DNA of 5,347 nucleotides from Desulfotignum sp. Lineage in GTDB: Bacteria > Desulfobacterota > Desulfobacteria > Desulfobacterales > Desulfobacteraceae. Below the pieces are notes generated by a model. It searched no databases and had not been told where the DNA came from. It was given only the letters and a program-made list of their open reading frames with translations. Position 1 is the stretch's first letter, and each line of letters starts with the position of its first letter. Positions 1 to 5,347 of this stretch are shown here, in pieces. The stretch lies in the NCBI GenBank assembly GCA_011390695.1, contig JAABRW010000085.1, positions 1-5,347 on the forward strand. Reading direction: 5' to 3'. The translations under genes and the position numbers were made by a program.

Positions 1-737
1 CAGTTGATTTTGACCAGGGCCCTTTTTTTGCGCGTGCTGCCGTGATGAACGGCCCGGGCAATAAGTTCTTTTCCGGTTCCGGTTTCACCCAGAACCAGGA
101 CCGTGGTATTGGTGGCGGCAATCTGTTCCACTTTATAGAGCACATATTTCAGCGCATCGCTTTTACCGATAATATTTTCATGGTTGTGATCCAGTTTGAT
201 TTCTTCGGTCAGATACGCTTTTTCCCCTTCCAGCTGCTTTTTCAGCTGTTTGATTTCCAACAAAGCGTCTTCTGCAATTTCCTTGTCTTTTTCCGCCGCC
301 TGTCTGGCCAGGGCGAGTTCAGATGTCCGGGCTTCCACAATGTCTTCTAGATTGCGTTTATAATGTTCCCGCTCGGTCACATCCTCGATGGCCAGAAGAA
401 TCAGCTGGGCATCGATTGATTTCAGGTTGATTTTTCTGGCATTCAGATGCATGATCTTGGGGCCGATTTTTTCAAAAGAATGCGCCACCTCAAAATCATT
501 GAATACACAATTTTGCGGCAGGATCTCTTCCAGCAATTCTCTGAGTTTGGGGATATCCCATTGCCCGTTGCCAAGGTCATAGATCAATGCACCTTCCGTA
601 TTTTTCTGGGTGACACAGAAATTTTTGTAAAAAGAGGGGTTGGCTCCGACCACCTTATGACTGGTATCCAGTAACAAAAGGGGTTCACGCACCGATCCCA
701 GGACATTGTTAAACACGTTTATAAACGCTTTTTGCAT
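1..737 (-). CDS. PAS-AAA+ sigma54-dependent transcriptional activator, N-terminal part (cut by left edge)
   Basis: The gene starts at the ATG at 737-735 and stays open for 245 codons to the window edge, so its C-terminus is missing. Residues ~14-122 form a PAS domain ending in EDVTERE. Its stretch YDLGNGQWDIPKLRELLEE (53-71) is typical of the PAS in CheB/CheR fusion proteins. Residues ~125-180 are a charged, probably coiled-coil helix. From ~188 (ENIIGKSDALKYV) the sigma54 AAA+ domain begins, with Walker A GETGTGKE at 217-224; the GAFTGA loop, Walker B and Fis-type HTH would lie beyond the edge. The family binds enhancers and uses ATP to open sigma54 promoters. There is no REC domain, so the PAS rather than phosphorylation is the likely input. 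An AAGGA site seven bases upstream supports this start. The AAA+ assignment is secure; the target genes are unknown. Confidence 0.93.
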   Translation of the reverse strand, partial: MQKAFINVFNNVLGSVREPLLLLDTSHKVVGANPSFYKNFCVTQKNTEGALIYDLGNGQWDIPKLRELLEEILPQNCVFNDFEVAHSFEKIGPKIMHLNARKINLKSIDAQLILLAIEDVTEREHYKRNLEDIVEARTSELALARQAAEKDKEIAEDALLEIKQLKKQLEGEKAYLTEEIKLDHNHENIIGKSDALKYVLYKVEQIAATNTTVLVLGETGTGKELIARAVHHGSTRKKRALVKIN

Positions 738-744
738 TTTCAGA

Positions 745-759
745 TCCTTTCCTGAAAGG
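745..759 (-). promoter_or_regulatory. Ribosome binding site inside a small inverted repeat
   Basis: On the minus strand AAGGA (749-745) lies seven bases before the ATG at 737. It overlaps a perfect inverted repeat, CCTTTC-AG-GAAAGG (759-746). Folded in RNA this gives a five-pair stem with a CAGG tetraloop that would cover much of the ribosome binding site. The stem is short, so regulation is only a possibility; the site's role as the ribosome binding site is well supported. Confidence 0.55.
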
Positions 760-798
760 CAGGGGGATTCCGGACGGTTTTGCAGGGCTTCAGAAATT

Positions 799-1200
799 TT
801 ATTTTACCCCTTTCTCAGTTTTCTCATTGGATGAAAACATATTGACCAATATCTTAACGATTTCTCCGATCACCAGGGCATATTTTGCCAGGGAATCCGC
901 CGTCTCAGTAATGGTCAATACCGTATCCGTTGTTTCGTGGGAAATGGTCCGGACGGCGTCTCCCGCCTCTTCAACACTTTTTCTTAAATTCTTGCTGATG
1001 CTTTTTGTATTCACTGAAATTTCATGGATATTGGGAATAATCTCGTTCAACTGATCTTTGTTTTTTTGCAGCAGACCTGCGGCTTCTTTGACAAACCGGC
1101 TCACGTTTTTCAAAATCATGACGGCATAGCCGCCGGCCACTGCAAAAAACACAAAGACAATGAATACGCCCAGTTCATTCCAGGTAATGGAACCTTGCAT
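799..1200 (-). CDS. Small membrane-anchored DUF948 / YtxG-like protein
   Basis: This 133-residue protein has one hydrophobic segment at about residues 9-30 (GVFIVFVFFAVAGGYAVMIL) followed by a long helical, heptad-like tail (~34-118) rich in S, T, E, K and N, and a charged C-terminus. One N-terminal membrane helix plus a long amphipathic helix is the layout of the DUF948 family, which includes Bacillus YtxG; no enzyme motif is visible. The chosen ATG is preceded by AAGGAGG ten bases upstream. An in-frame extension 28 codons longer overlaps the preceding gene, is very basic and lacks comparable support. The gene follows the YtxH-type gene by 16 bases, so the two are almost certainly cotranscribed. 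Function is unknown; Bacillus relatives are general stress proteins. The family call rests on layout and neighbour rather than a strong motif. Confidence 0.75.
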   Translation of the reverse strand: MQGSITWNELGVFIVFVFFAVAGGYAVMILKNVSRFVKEAAGLLQKNKDQLNEIIPNIHEISVNTKSISKNLRKSVEEAGDAVRTISHETTDTVLTITETADSLAKYALVIGEIVKILVNMFSSNEKTEKGVK

Positions 1201-1210
1201 AGGGGGATGT

Positions 1211-1216
1211 CCTCCT
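1211..1216 (-). promoter_or_regulatory. Strong ribosome binding site that sets the YtxG-like start
   Basis: AGGAGG on the minus strand begins right after the TAA stop of the YtxH-type gene (1219-1217) and lies ten bases before the ATG at 1200. It argues against the longer in-frame start at 1284 and shows that the two genes are translated as a tight pair. Confidence 0.8.
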
Positions 1217-1501
1217 TTATTCTGAAGATTTTTCTTTTTTTTCCTTGGCCGACGTAACGATTTTCTCTTTGGTGGCAGCCACATTGTCTTTCAGATTTTT
1301 CGCGGTTCGGCCGGTGCGGTCGGCAATGATGTGCCGGGTTTCTCTACCGGATTTCGGGGCAAACAGGATTCCGGCGGCAACGCCGACCACGGAGCCGATA
1401 CCGGCCCCGATGATCATATTTTTCGTTCTGTTCCGCCGGATATCCTCTGCTCGCAAAGTCTTCAGCCTTGTCATCTGATTGGCCAATTCATTCAACATCA
1501 T
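1217..1501 (-). CDS. YtxH domain-containing small membrane protein
   Basis: With the ATG at 1501 the protein has 94 residues. A basic N-terminal stretch (12-28, with RRNRTKN) precedes a glycine- and alanine-rich membrane helix at ~29-48 (MIIGAGIGSVVGVAAGILFA). Directly after it comes APKSGRETR (48-56), the hallmark of YtxH/GvpP-like proteins. The rest is a lysine-rich helix (~64-92). The family consists of small membrane-anchored proteins of unknown biochemical role; Bacillus YtxH is a general stress protein. Two starts fit. AGGAGG stands seven bases before 1501, and AAGGAG stands eight bases before an in-frame ATG at 1540, which would give 107 residues. I prefer 1501 because the 13 extra residues include codons made by the inner AGGAGG itself. 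The gene lies just downstream of the hybrid kinase and 16 bases before the YtxG-like gene. Confidence 0.85.
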   Translation of the reverse strand: MMLNELANQMTRLKTLRAEDIRRNRTKNMIIGAGIGSVVGVAAGILFAPKSGRETRHIIADRTGRTAKNLKDNVAATKEKIVTSAKEKKEKSSE

Positions 1502-1508
1502 TATGTAT

Positions 1509-1514
1509 CCTCCT
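1509..1514 (-). promoter_or_regulatory. Ribosome binding site for the preferred YtxH start
   Basis: A full AGGAGG on the minus strand is spaced seven bases from the ATG at 1501-1499. It is stronger than the upstream AAGGAG at 1554-1549, which serves the alternative ATG at 1540. Confidence 0.75.
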
Positions 1515-1548
1515 GATTTGATGACATTCATTAATAACATCGCTGACA

Positions 1549-1554
1549 CTCCTT
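1549..1554 (-). promoter_or_regulatory. Second ribosome binding site, for the alternative YtxH start
   Basis: AAGGAG on the minus strand lies eight bases before the in-frame ATG at 1540-1538, in the short gap after the kinase stop at 1569. If used, it adds 13 residues (MLLMNVIKSGGYI) to the YtxH-type protein. Confidence 0.5.
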
Positions 1555-1568
1555 TAAAAAAACAGGCG

Positions 1569-3299
1569 TTAATTTTTTTGATCCATCAGTTTTCGTATGG
1601 TTTTTGCAATTTTCACCATGGGTACCGGTTTCATCATATAGGCGGCAATCCCCAGTTGCCGGGCTTTTTCCTCATCGATCAGGGAACTGTGGCCCGTGCA
1701 CAGAACAATGGGGATATCGGCCCGGATCCGGATCAATTTTTCAGCCAGTCTGGCACCGGTCATCTTGGGCATGGTCATATCCGTGATAACCACATCAAAA
1801 TATTCGGGGTTCAATTTAAATACGGCCAGGGCATCTTCCGGGTCCGTCATGGCTTCGACCCTGTAATCAAACGATTTCAATGATTCCAGGGCCATCTCCG
1901 TAATATTTTCCTCATCATCCACAAAAAGAATTCGCTCCGTGCCATGGAAAGAGTCATCCATGGATTTGATCTTTGTCTCGGGTTTCTGGTCCACCATCGG
2001 GAAAAGCATTGTAAACAGGGTTCCGCCTTCGGGCCGGTTTTGAACGGTAATGGTCCCTTTGTGATTTTTAACAATGGTGTAAACAACGGCCAGCCCCAGG
2101 CCGGACCCTTTTCCAATCGCCCGGGTGGTAAAATAGGGATCGAAAATCCGGTTCAGGATGTCAGGATCGATTCCCGGGCCGTTGTCTTTCACCGTTATCT
2201 CGGCATACTCCCCGGCCGGACAGTCATCGGCTGCCCCCTCCGGCAAAACCCTTGTTCCCACCCTGATCTCAAGAAGCCCCCCGGTCTCCTCCATTGCCTG
2301 GGAGGCATTGGTGCATAAGTTCATCAGAATCTGGCCGATCTGGATCTTGTCCGAAAGAATCATCACCGGCTCATCCGGAAACTGTGTATGAATGTCGATG
2401 AAGGTCGGGATGGATGCCCGCAGTAAAACAAGCGCATCCCTGGTCATGGAAATCACGTCCATGGGGACCTGTTTTTCGTCAGATGTCTGGCTGAAGCTCA
2501 AGAGCAGCTTGACAATTCCTGCGGCCCGTTCGGCAGCGGTCCGGATCCTTTCGAGTTTGGGATAGGCAGGATGCCAGTCCCGGGTTTCTTCAACGGCCAG
2601 GTCGACATTCCCGATGATAATGAACAGGATGTTGTTGAAATCATGGGCAATCCCGCCGGCAATAGTCCGGATGGACTCCATCTTATGACTCTGATAAAGC
2701 CGGACCCTTAACGCTTCCTGTTCCTTTTCCATCTGTTTGCGCTCAGTGATATCAATGATCACGGTCCTGTACTGTTCCGGTCTCCAGCTTTGATATGGAA
2801 ACACCGTGCTTTCCAGCTGTACATCCACAAGGGTGCCATCTGATTTTCTCATGCGCAGTTCACAGATCTGCCGCTGTTTCGACTCGGCCAGATCCTTGAG
2901 ATGCCCGTAATAGATGTCCTGGTCTTCGAAAAAAACATAACTGGTCAACGGCTGGTCGATCAGGGAATTTCTTTCTATTGACAGCATGTCGGCCAGGGTC
3001 AGGTTGGCATTGAGGATCACACCTTTTATATCCAGACAGACATACCCCACAGGGGTAAAATCATACAGTTCCGTATACCGCGTTTTGAATTCCATGAGTT
3101 CCTGCTGGGAGCGCTGCAATTCCTCATTTTGCAGTTCCAGCTCAACCTGAATGGTCTGGAGTTCATGAATCAGTTCAAGGGGATCACGGTCGACCACGGA
3201 GTGGCTTTCAAACCCTTTTTCCATCATTAACGCTTCAGCTTCTCGGCGCAATTCATAGAATTTTTCCTGGATCATATCTTTTCGGTTCATTCGAGACAT
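1569..3299 (-). CDS. Soluble PAS hybrid histidine kinase with C-terminal receiver domain
   Basis: The protein has 576 residues from the ATG at 3299; AAGGA lies seven bases upstream, and a TTG one codon earlier sits too close to it. Residues ~11-75 are a helical region with HELQTIQVELELQNEEL (45-61). A PAS domain runs from DFTPVGY (80) to DITERK (188). The HisKA H-box AGGIAHDFNNIL has the probable phospho-acceptor His219. The ATPase domain shows the N box (LMNLCTNASQAM, 325-336), DNGPGI (372-377) and GKGSGLGL (396-403). The receiver domain (~456-572) has acidic D461/D462, phospho-acceptor D507, T535 and K557. All catalytic residues are present, so it should autophosphorylate and pass the phosphate to its own receiver. 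No membrane segment is seen, so sensing is probably cytoplasmic. No separate response regulator or Hpt protein is adjacent. The sensor half closely matches that of the upstream LuxR-type gene. Confidence 0.95.
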   Translation of the reverse strand: MSRMNRKDMIQEKFYELRREAEALMMEKGFESHSVVDRDPLELIHELQTIQVELELQNEELQRSQQELMEFKTRYTELYDFTPVGYVCLDIKGVILNANLTLADMLSIERNSLIDQPLTSYVFFEDQDIYYGHLKDLAESKQRQICELRMRKSDGTLVDVQLESTVFPYQSWRPEQYRTVIIDITERKQMEKEQEALRVRLYQSHKMESIRTIAGGIAHDFNNILFIIIGNVDLAVEETRDWHPAYPKLERIRTAAERAAGIVKLLLSFSQTSDEKQVPMDVISMTRDALVLLRASIPTFIDIHTQFPDEPVMILSDKIQIGQILMNLCTNASQAMEETGGLLEIRVGTRVLPEGAADDCPAGEYAEITVKDNGPGIDPDILNRIFDPYFTTRAIGKGSGLGLAVVYTIVKNHKGTITVQNRPEGGTLFTMLFPMVDQKPETKIKSMDDSFHGTERILFVDDEENITEMALESLKSFDYRVEAMTDPEDALAVFKLNPEYFDVVITDMTMPKMTGARLAEKLIRIRADIPIVLCTGHSSLIDEEKARQLGIAAYMMKPVPMVKIAKTIRKLMDQKN

Positions 3300-3306
3300 C
3301 AATTTT

Positions 3307-3311
3307 TCCTT
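3307..3311 (-). promoter_or_regulatory. Ribosome binding site of the hybrid kinase gene
   Basis: AAGGA on the minus strand lies seven bases before the ATG at 3299 but only four before the TTG at 3302. This favours ATG as the start, giving 576 rather than 577 residues. Confidence 0.65.
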
Positions 3312-3379
3312 TTCCCTGTCGGGATAAAAACCATGAAGGGATATCAGATTAAATCTTTCCGGCTTTCATTTCATCTTTA

Positions 3380-3408
3380 ACTCTAAAGGGAATCGTCTCT
3401 GACGTCAA
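3380..3408 (-). promoter_or_regulatory. Candidate sigma70 promoter for the hybrid kinase and downstream genes
   Basis: On the minus strand TTGACG (3408-3403) and TAGAGT (3385-3380) are separated by 17 bases, matching -35 TTGACA in five of six positions and -10 TATAAT in four of six. The element lies in the only sizeable spacer of the block, about 80 bases before the kinase start. The -35 box overlaps the perfect palindrome TGACGTCA (3407-3400), a possible operator. Spacing and position are seen directly; activity is inferred. Confidence 0.5.
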
Positions 3409-3442
3409 CAACACAGAATGACAGAAAAAAGCTGATTTATCG

Positions 3443-3457
3443 CCTATTTAAAATAGG
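3443..3457 (-). repeat. Perfect 15-bp inverted repeat after the LuxR-type gene
   Basis: CCTATTT and AAATAGG flank a single central base, two bases beyond the TAA stop of the PAS-LuxR gene. The symmetry suits a dimeric DNA-binding protein. As an RNA hairpin it would have only about five weak pairs, and the next T-run (GCTTTTTTC on the minus strand) is some eleven bases further on, so it is a poor intrinsic terminator. An operator role is possible but unproven. Confidence 0.4.
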
Positions 3458-3459
3458 TA

Positions 3460-4881
3460 TTATTCCAGGGTCAGAAGAAACGAGCGCAGATTGACTTTTT
3501 TGTTTTTCAAGCCGGTCTTTTTCCGGATATTTTCGCGGTGGCGGGAGATGGTGTGGATGGAGCTGTGCATGATTTCCGATATCTCTTTGTTGGTTTTCCC
3601 GAATTTAACCAGATCGGCGACATGAATTTCCATGGGCGTTAAATTCACCATGTGATCGGATAATTTTTTTGAAAAAGGAGAAAGGATATTTTTCAACTCG
3701 GATTCCAGGATCTCCATCATATCCTTCTGGCTTTCCCGGGTCAGGTTTTTTTTCAGATTTTTGATAATAGGGGCCAGGATCAATTTGTGATTGGCAAAGA
3801 TCTTTTCTTCGATCTCATTTTTATCTTCTTCTCTTTTTTTCAGCATTGTTCTCAGGGTGGCGTTCATATCTTCGAGTTCAGCCGTTCTTTGCTTTACTTT
3901 CTCTTCAAGGATAAGCTTGATCTCTTTTTGCTGCTTTTCAGCTTGTTTCCGCCCGGTGATGTCCCTGGCAATTTCCAGGCGCACCAGCCGGCCGTCGGTC
4001 CACGGGACCGCAAGACTGGTCAGTTCATGCCAATGGTCAGAGTCCTTGTCGTAAACTTCCTGGATACAGGGTTCTGTGGGGTTGCCGGCCTTATCCACCA
4101 GGCTGTCGTTGTTGCAGATGTCACAGGGCCCGGTCTGTTTTCCATGGATGGATTCCCAGCAGATCTGACCGGTCAGGTCGGCTTTGTGCTTTTTTATCAT
4201 GTAATTGTTCATAAAAAGGATCTCATAGGAGGCCATGTCGGCAACGTAGACACTAGATTCAATCCGGTTCAGAACCGATTCCAATTGATGTCTGCCGTAT
4301 TTGAGCAACCGCTCGCTGCGTTTCCGCTCGGAGACGTCAATGATGACGGTGCGAAACCGGGCTTCCCCCTGGTCGGACTTCGGGATCGCCGTGCTTTCCA
4401 GCTGCACATCCAGAAAAGACCCATCCTTTTTTTTCATTTTAAGGTCACAGATCTGCCGCTTTTTGTACGTAAAAAGTGCTTGAAGGTGCAGGTAATAAAT
4501 ATCCTGGTCCTTGGGAAGGATATGGTCGGAAAGGGACCGGTTGACAAGAGACCCCCTTTCCGTTTCCAGCATCCGGGCCAGGGTCATGTTGGCATCGAAA
4601 ATCGTTCCCTTTGCATCCAGGGTGACATATCCCACAGGCGTAAAATCATACAGCTGGGTATAATGGATTTTAAATTCCATCAATTCCTGCTGGGCCCGGC
4701 GAAGCTCATCGTTTTGCAGTTCCAGTTCAACCTGGAAGGTCTGGAGTTCATGAATTAACTGGAGCGGGTCTTCAAACGCAACCAATCTTTTTGAGAAATC
4801 CGGATTTGACATCAATTCTTCCGCCTGGCGGCGCAATGCATTGAATTTTTCTTCGGCTGTTTTATTCTGCATCTGATTCAT
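3460..4881 (-). CDS. PAS-PAS-LuxR family transcriptional regulator
   Basis: The protein has 473 residues. An N-terminal helical region contains HELQTFQVELELQNDEL (44-60). PAS1 runs from DFTPVGY (79) to VSERK (187). PAS2 (~197-311) ends in ARDITGRKQAEK and carries cysteines at 241, 253, 256 and 272, the middle two as CDIC. A coiled coil (~312-360) and a helical linker (~361-408) lead to a LuxR/GerE helix-turn-helix (~412-462). There LTPMEIHVADLVKFGKTNKE is followed by the recognition helix region IHTISRHRENIRKKTGL. This layout is a one-component regulator: the PAS domains sense and the HTH binds DNA, with no receiver domain. No membrane segment is seen. The ATG overlaps the stop of the preceding gene (ATGA), so translation is probably coupled; no strong ribosome binding site of its own is visible. 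The ligand and regulated genes are unknown. Confidence 0.93.
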   Translation of the reverse strand: MNQMQNKTAEEKFNALRRQAEELMSNPDFSKRLVAFEDPLQLIHELQTFQVELELQNDELRRAQQELMEFKIHYTQLYDFTPVGYVTLDAKGTIFDANMTLARMLETERGSLVNRSLSDHILPKDQDIYYLHLQALFTYKKRQICDLKMKKKDGSFLDVQLESTAIPKSDQGEARFRTVIIDVSERKRSERLLKYGRHQLESVLNRIESSVYVADMASYEILFMNNYMIKKHKADLTGQICWESIHGKQTGPCDICNNDSLVDKAGNPTEPCIQEVYDKDSDHWHELTSLAVPWTDGRLVRLEIARDITGRKQAEKQQKEIKLILEEKVKQRTAELEDMNATLRTMLKKREEDKNEIEEKIFANHKLILAPIIKNLKKNLTRESQKDMMEILESELKNILSPFSKKLSDHMVNLTPMEIHVADLVKFGKTNKEISEIMHSSIHTISRHRENIRKKTGLKNKKVNLRSFLLTLE

Positions 4882-5347
4882 TCTGCATCCCGGATGATTC
4901 TTTCAATGGTGACGACCCCGTTGGTCATATCCTTTTCATCTCTCAGTGCCAAAACCATCACCCAGACCTTCAAAACAGCACCTGACCGGGTCATTCGAAA
5001 GGTTTCAAGACTGTCGAACAATTTACCGGTAAACGCCTTGTCGATCAATTCCAGAGACGCTTTACGATTTTCTTCGGGTATCATGTCCTGGATATTCATT
5101 TTCAGGGCCTCGGATTCCGTATACCCGTACATGTCTGCGGCCCCCTGGTTCCAGAAGGAAATCGCGCCTTTTTTATCCTGGATCAGGATGGCGTCCTTTG
5201 ACTCCATAATCACGGACAGGCGCTGGGCCGGCAGGCGATACCGGTTAAATTCAGTGATATCTTCAAAGGTCACTACCACGCCGTCAATGACATTTTGCAT
5301 GGTGCGGTAAGGCATGATCCGGGTTCTGAAAACCTTGCCGTCCTGGC
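4878..5347 (-). CDS. C-terminal PAS region of a probable CheB/CheR-type fusion or related PAS protein (cut by right edge)
   Basis: The frame is open to the window edge and ends at TGA (4880-4878), giving 155 visible residues with no start. The first part, VFRTRIMPYRTMQNVIDG then VVVTFEDITE, closely resembles the end of the PAS that follows the methyltransferase domain in CheB/CheR fusions. A second full PAS follows, from RLSVIMESKDAILIQDKKGA through FWNQGAADMYGYTESE to VVTIERIIRDAE at the C-terminus. An internal ATG at 5315 is in the middle of the first PAS and is unlikely to be the true start. CheR methylates and CheB demethylates receptor glutamates; in the fusions PAS domains add sensory control. 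The catalytic domains are outside the window, so this identity is inferred from the PAS tail alone, and a PAS histidine kinase cannot be ruled out, although no kinase domain follows. The gene overlaps the next by four bases. Confidence 0.72.
   Translation of the reverse strand, partial: QDGKVFRTRIMPYRTMQNVIDGVVVTFEDITEFNRYRLPAQRLSVIMESKDAILIQDKKGAISFWNQGAADMYGYTESEALKMNIQDMIPEENRKASLELIDKAFTGKLFDSLETFRMTRSGAVLKVWVMVLALRDEKDMTNGVVTIERIIRDAE

Noticed and set aside
799..1284. Longer start for the YtxG-like gene at 1284
   Set aside because: It would add 28 very basic residues overlapping the YtxH gene, whereas AGGAGG at 1211-1216 points to the ATG at 1200.
1554..1579. Run of seven A and run of seven T around the kinase stop as a terminator hairpin
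   Set aside because: Only A-T pairs with a ten-base loop are possible, and the kinase C-terminal lysine codons and the next ribosome binding site explain the runs.
1479..2318. Plus-strand open frames of 134 and 124 codons opposite the kinase
   Set aside because: The minus strand here encodes intact receiver and ATPase motifs; the plus frames show no domains and are shadows.
3428..3446. GG-N10-GC spacing on the minus strand resembling a sigma54 promoter
   Set aside because: Only the two dinucleotides match; the TGGCA and TTGC surroundings are absent, so this is likely chance.
3428..3457. Inverted repeat plus T-run as an intrinsic terminator
   Set aside because: The stem would be short and AT-rich and the T-run is about eleven bases away, so it does not form a normal terminator.
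3787..4758. A 323-codon open frame on the plus strand
   Set aside because: It lies wholly antisense to the well-supported PAS-LuxR gene, shows no recognisable domain, and its composition (many F, L, G, H, V) is that of a reverse-strand shadow.
4894..5310. A 138-codon open frame on the plus strand
   Set aside because: It is antisense to the PAS-tail gene, whose PAS motifs are clear, and has no family features of its own.
1..5347. CRISPR arrays, tRNA or rRNA genes, insertion sequences, attachment sites
   Set aside because: No repeated spaced units, no cloverleaf-like segments, no transposase or integrase motifs and no terminal repeats were seen on reading both strands.

Overview
All six genes lie on the minus strand, and the window reads as one co-directional block of cytoplasmic signalling and regulatory genes. 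PAS sensors of this style, a PAS-LuxR regulator with the ending seen here, and an enhancer-binding protein with a CheB/CheR-type PAS suggest a Desulfobacterota organism, probably a sulfate reducer close to Desulfobacteraceae. That is inference from protein style; no taxonomic marker is present.

In transcription order, from high to low coordinate: (1) the C-terminal end of a protein resembling the PAS tail of a CheB/CheR methylesterase-methyltransferase fusion, running off the right edge; (2) a PAS-PAS-coiled coil-LuxR HTH regulator whose ATG overlaps the previous stop by four bases; (3) a 157-bp spacer with a plausible sigma70 promoter and small palindromes; (4) a soluble hybrid histidine kinase (PAS, HisKA, HATPase, REC); (5) a small YtxH-type membrane protein; (6) a small YtxG/DUF948-type membrane protein; (7) the N-terminal third of a sigma54 enhancer-binding protein (PAS, coiled coil, start of the AAA+ domain), running off the left edge.

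The most notable feature is that genes 2 and 4 begin with the same sensor module of about 177 residues. By hand count it is about 60% identical without a gap, yet the outputs differ: DNA binding in one, phosphorelay in the other. The PAS of gene 7 is of the type found in CheB/CheR fusions, the family gene 1 seems to belong to. None of the four sensor proteins shows a membrane segment in the visible part, so they would sense cytoplasmic signals. The two small membrane proteins are the only envelope-associated products; their Bacillus relatives are linked to general stress.

No tRNA, rRNA, CRISPR array, insertion sequence or integrase is visible, and no gene-free stretch exceeds 160 bp. I see no clearly new defence or mobile system. 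The points of interest are domain shuffling, a cysteine cluster in one PAS domain and the gene arrangement.
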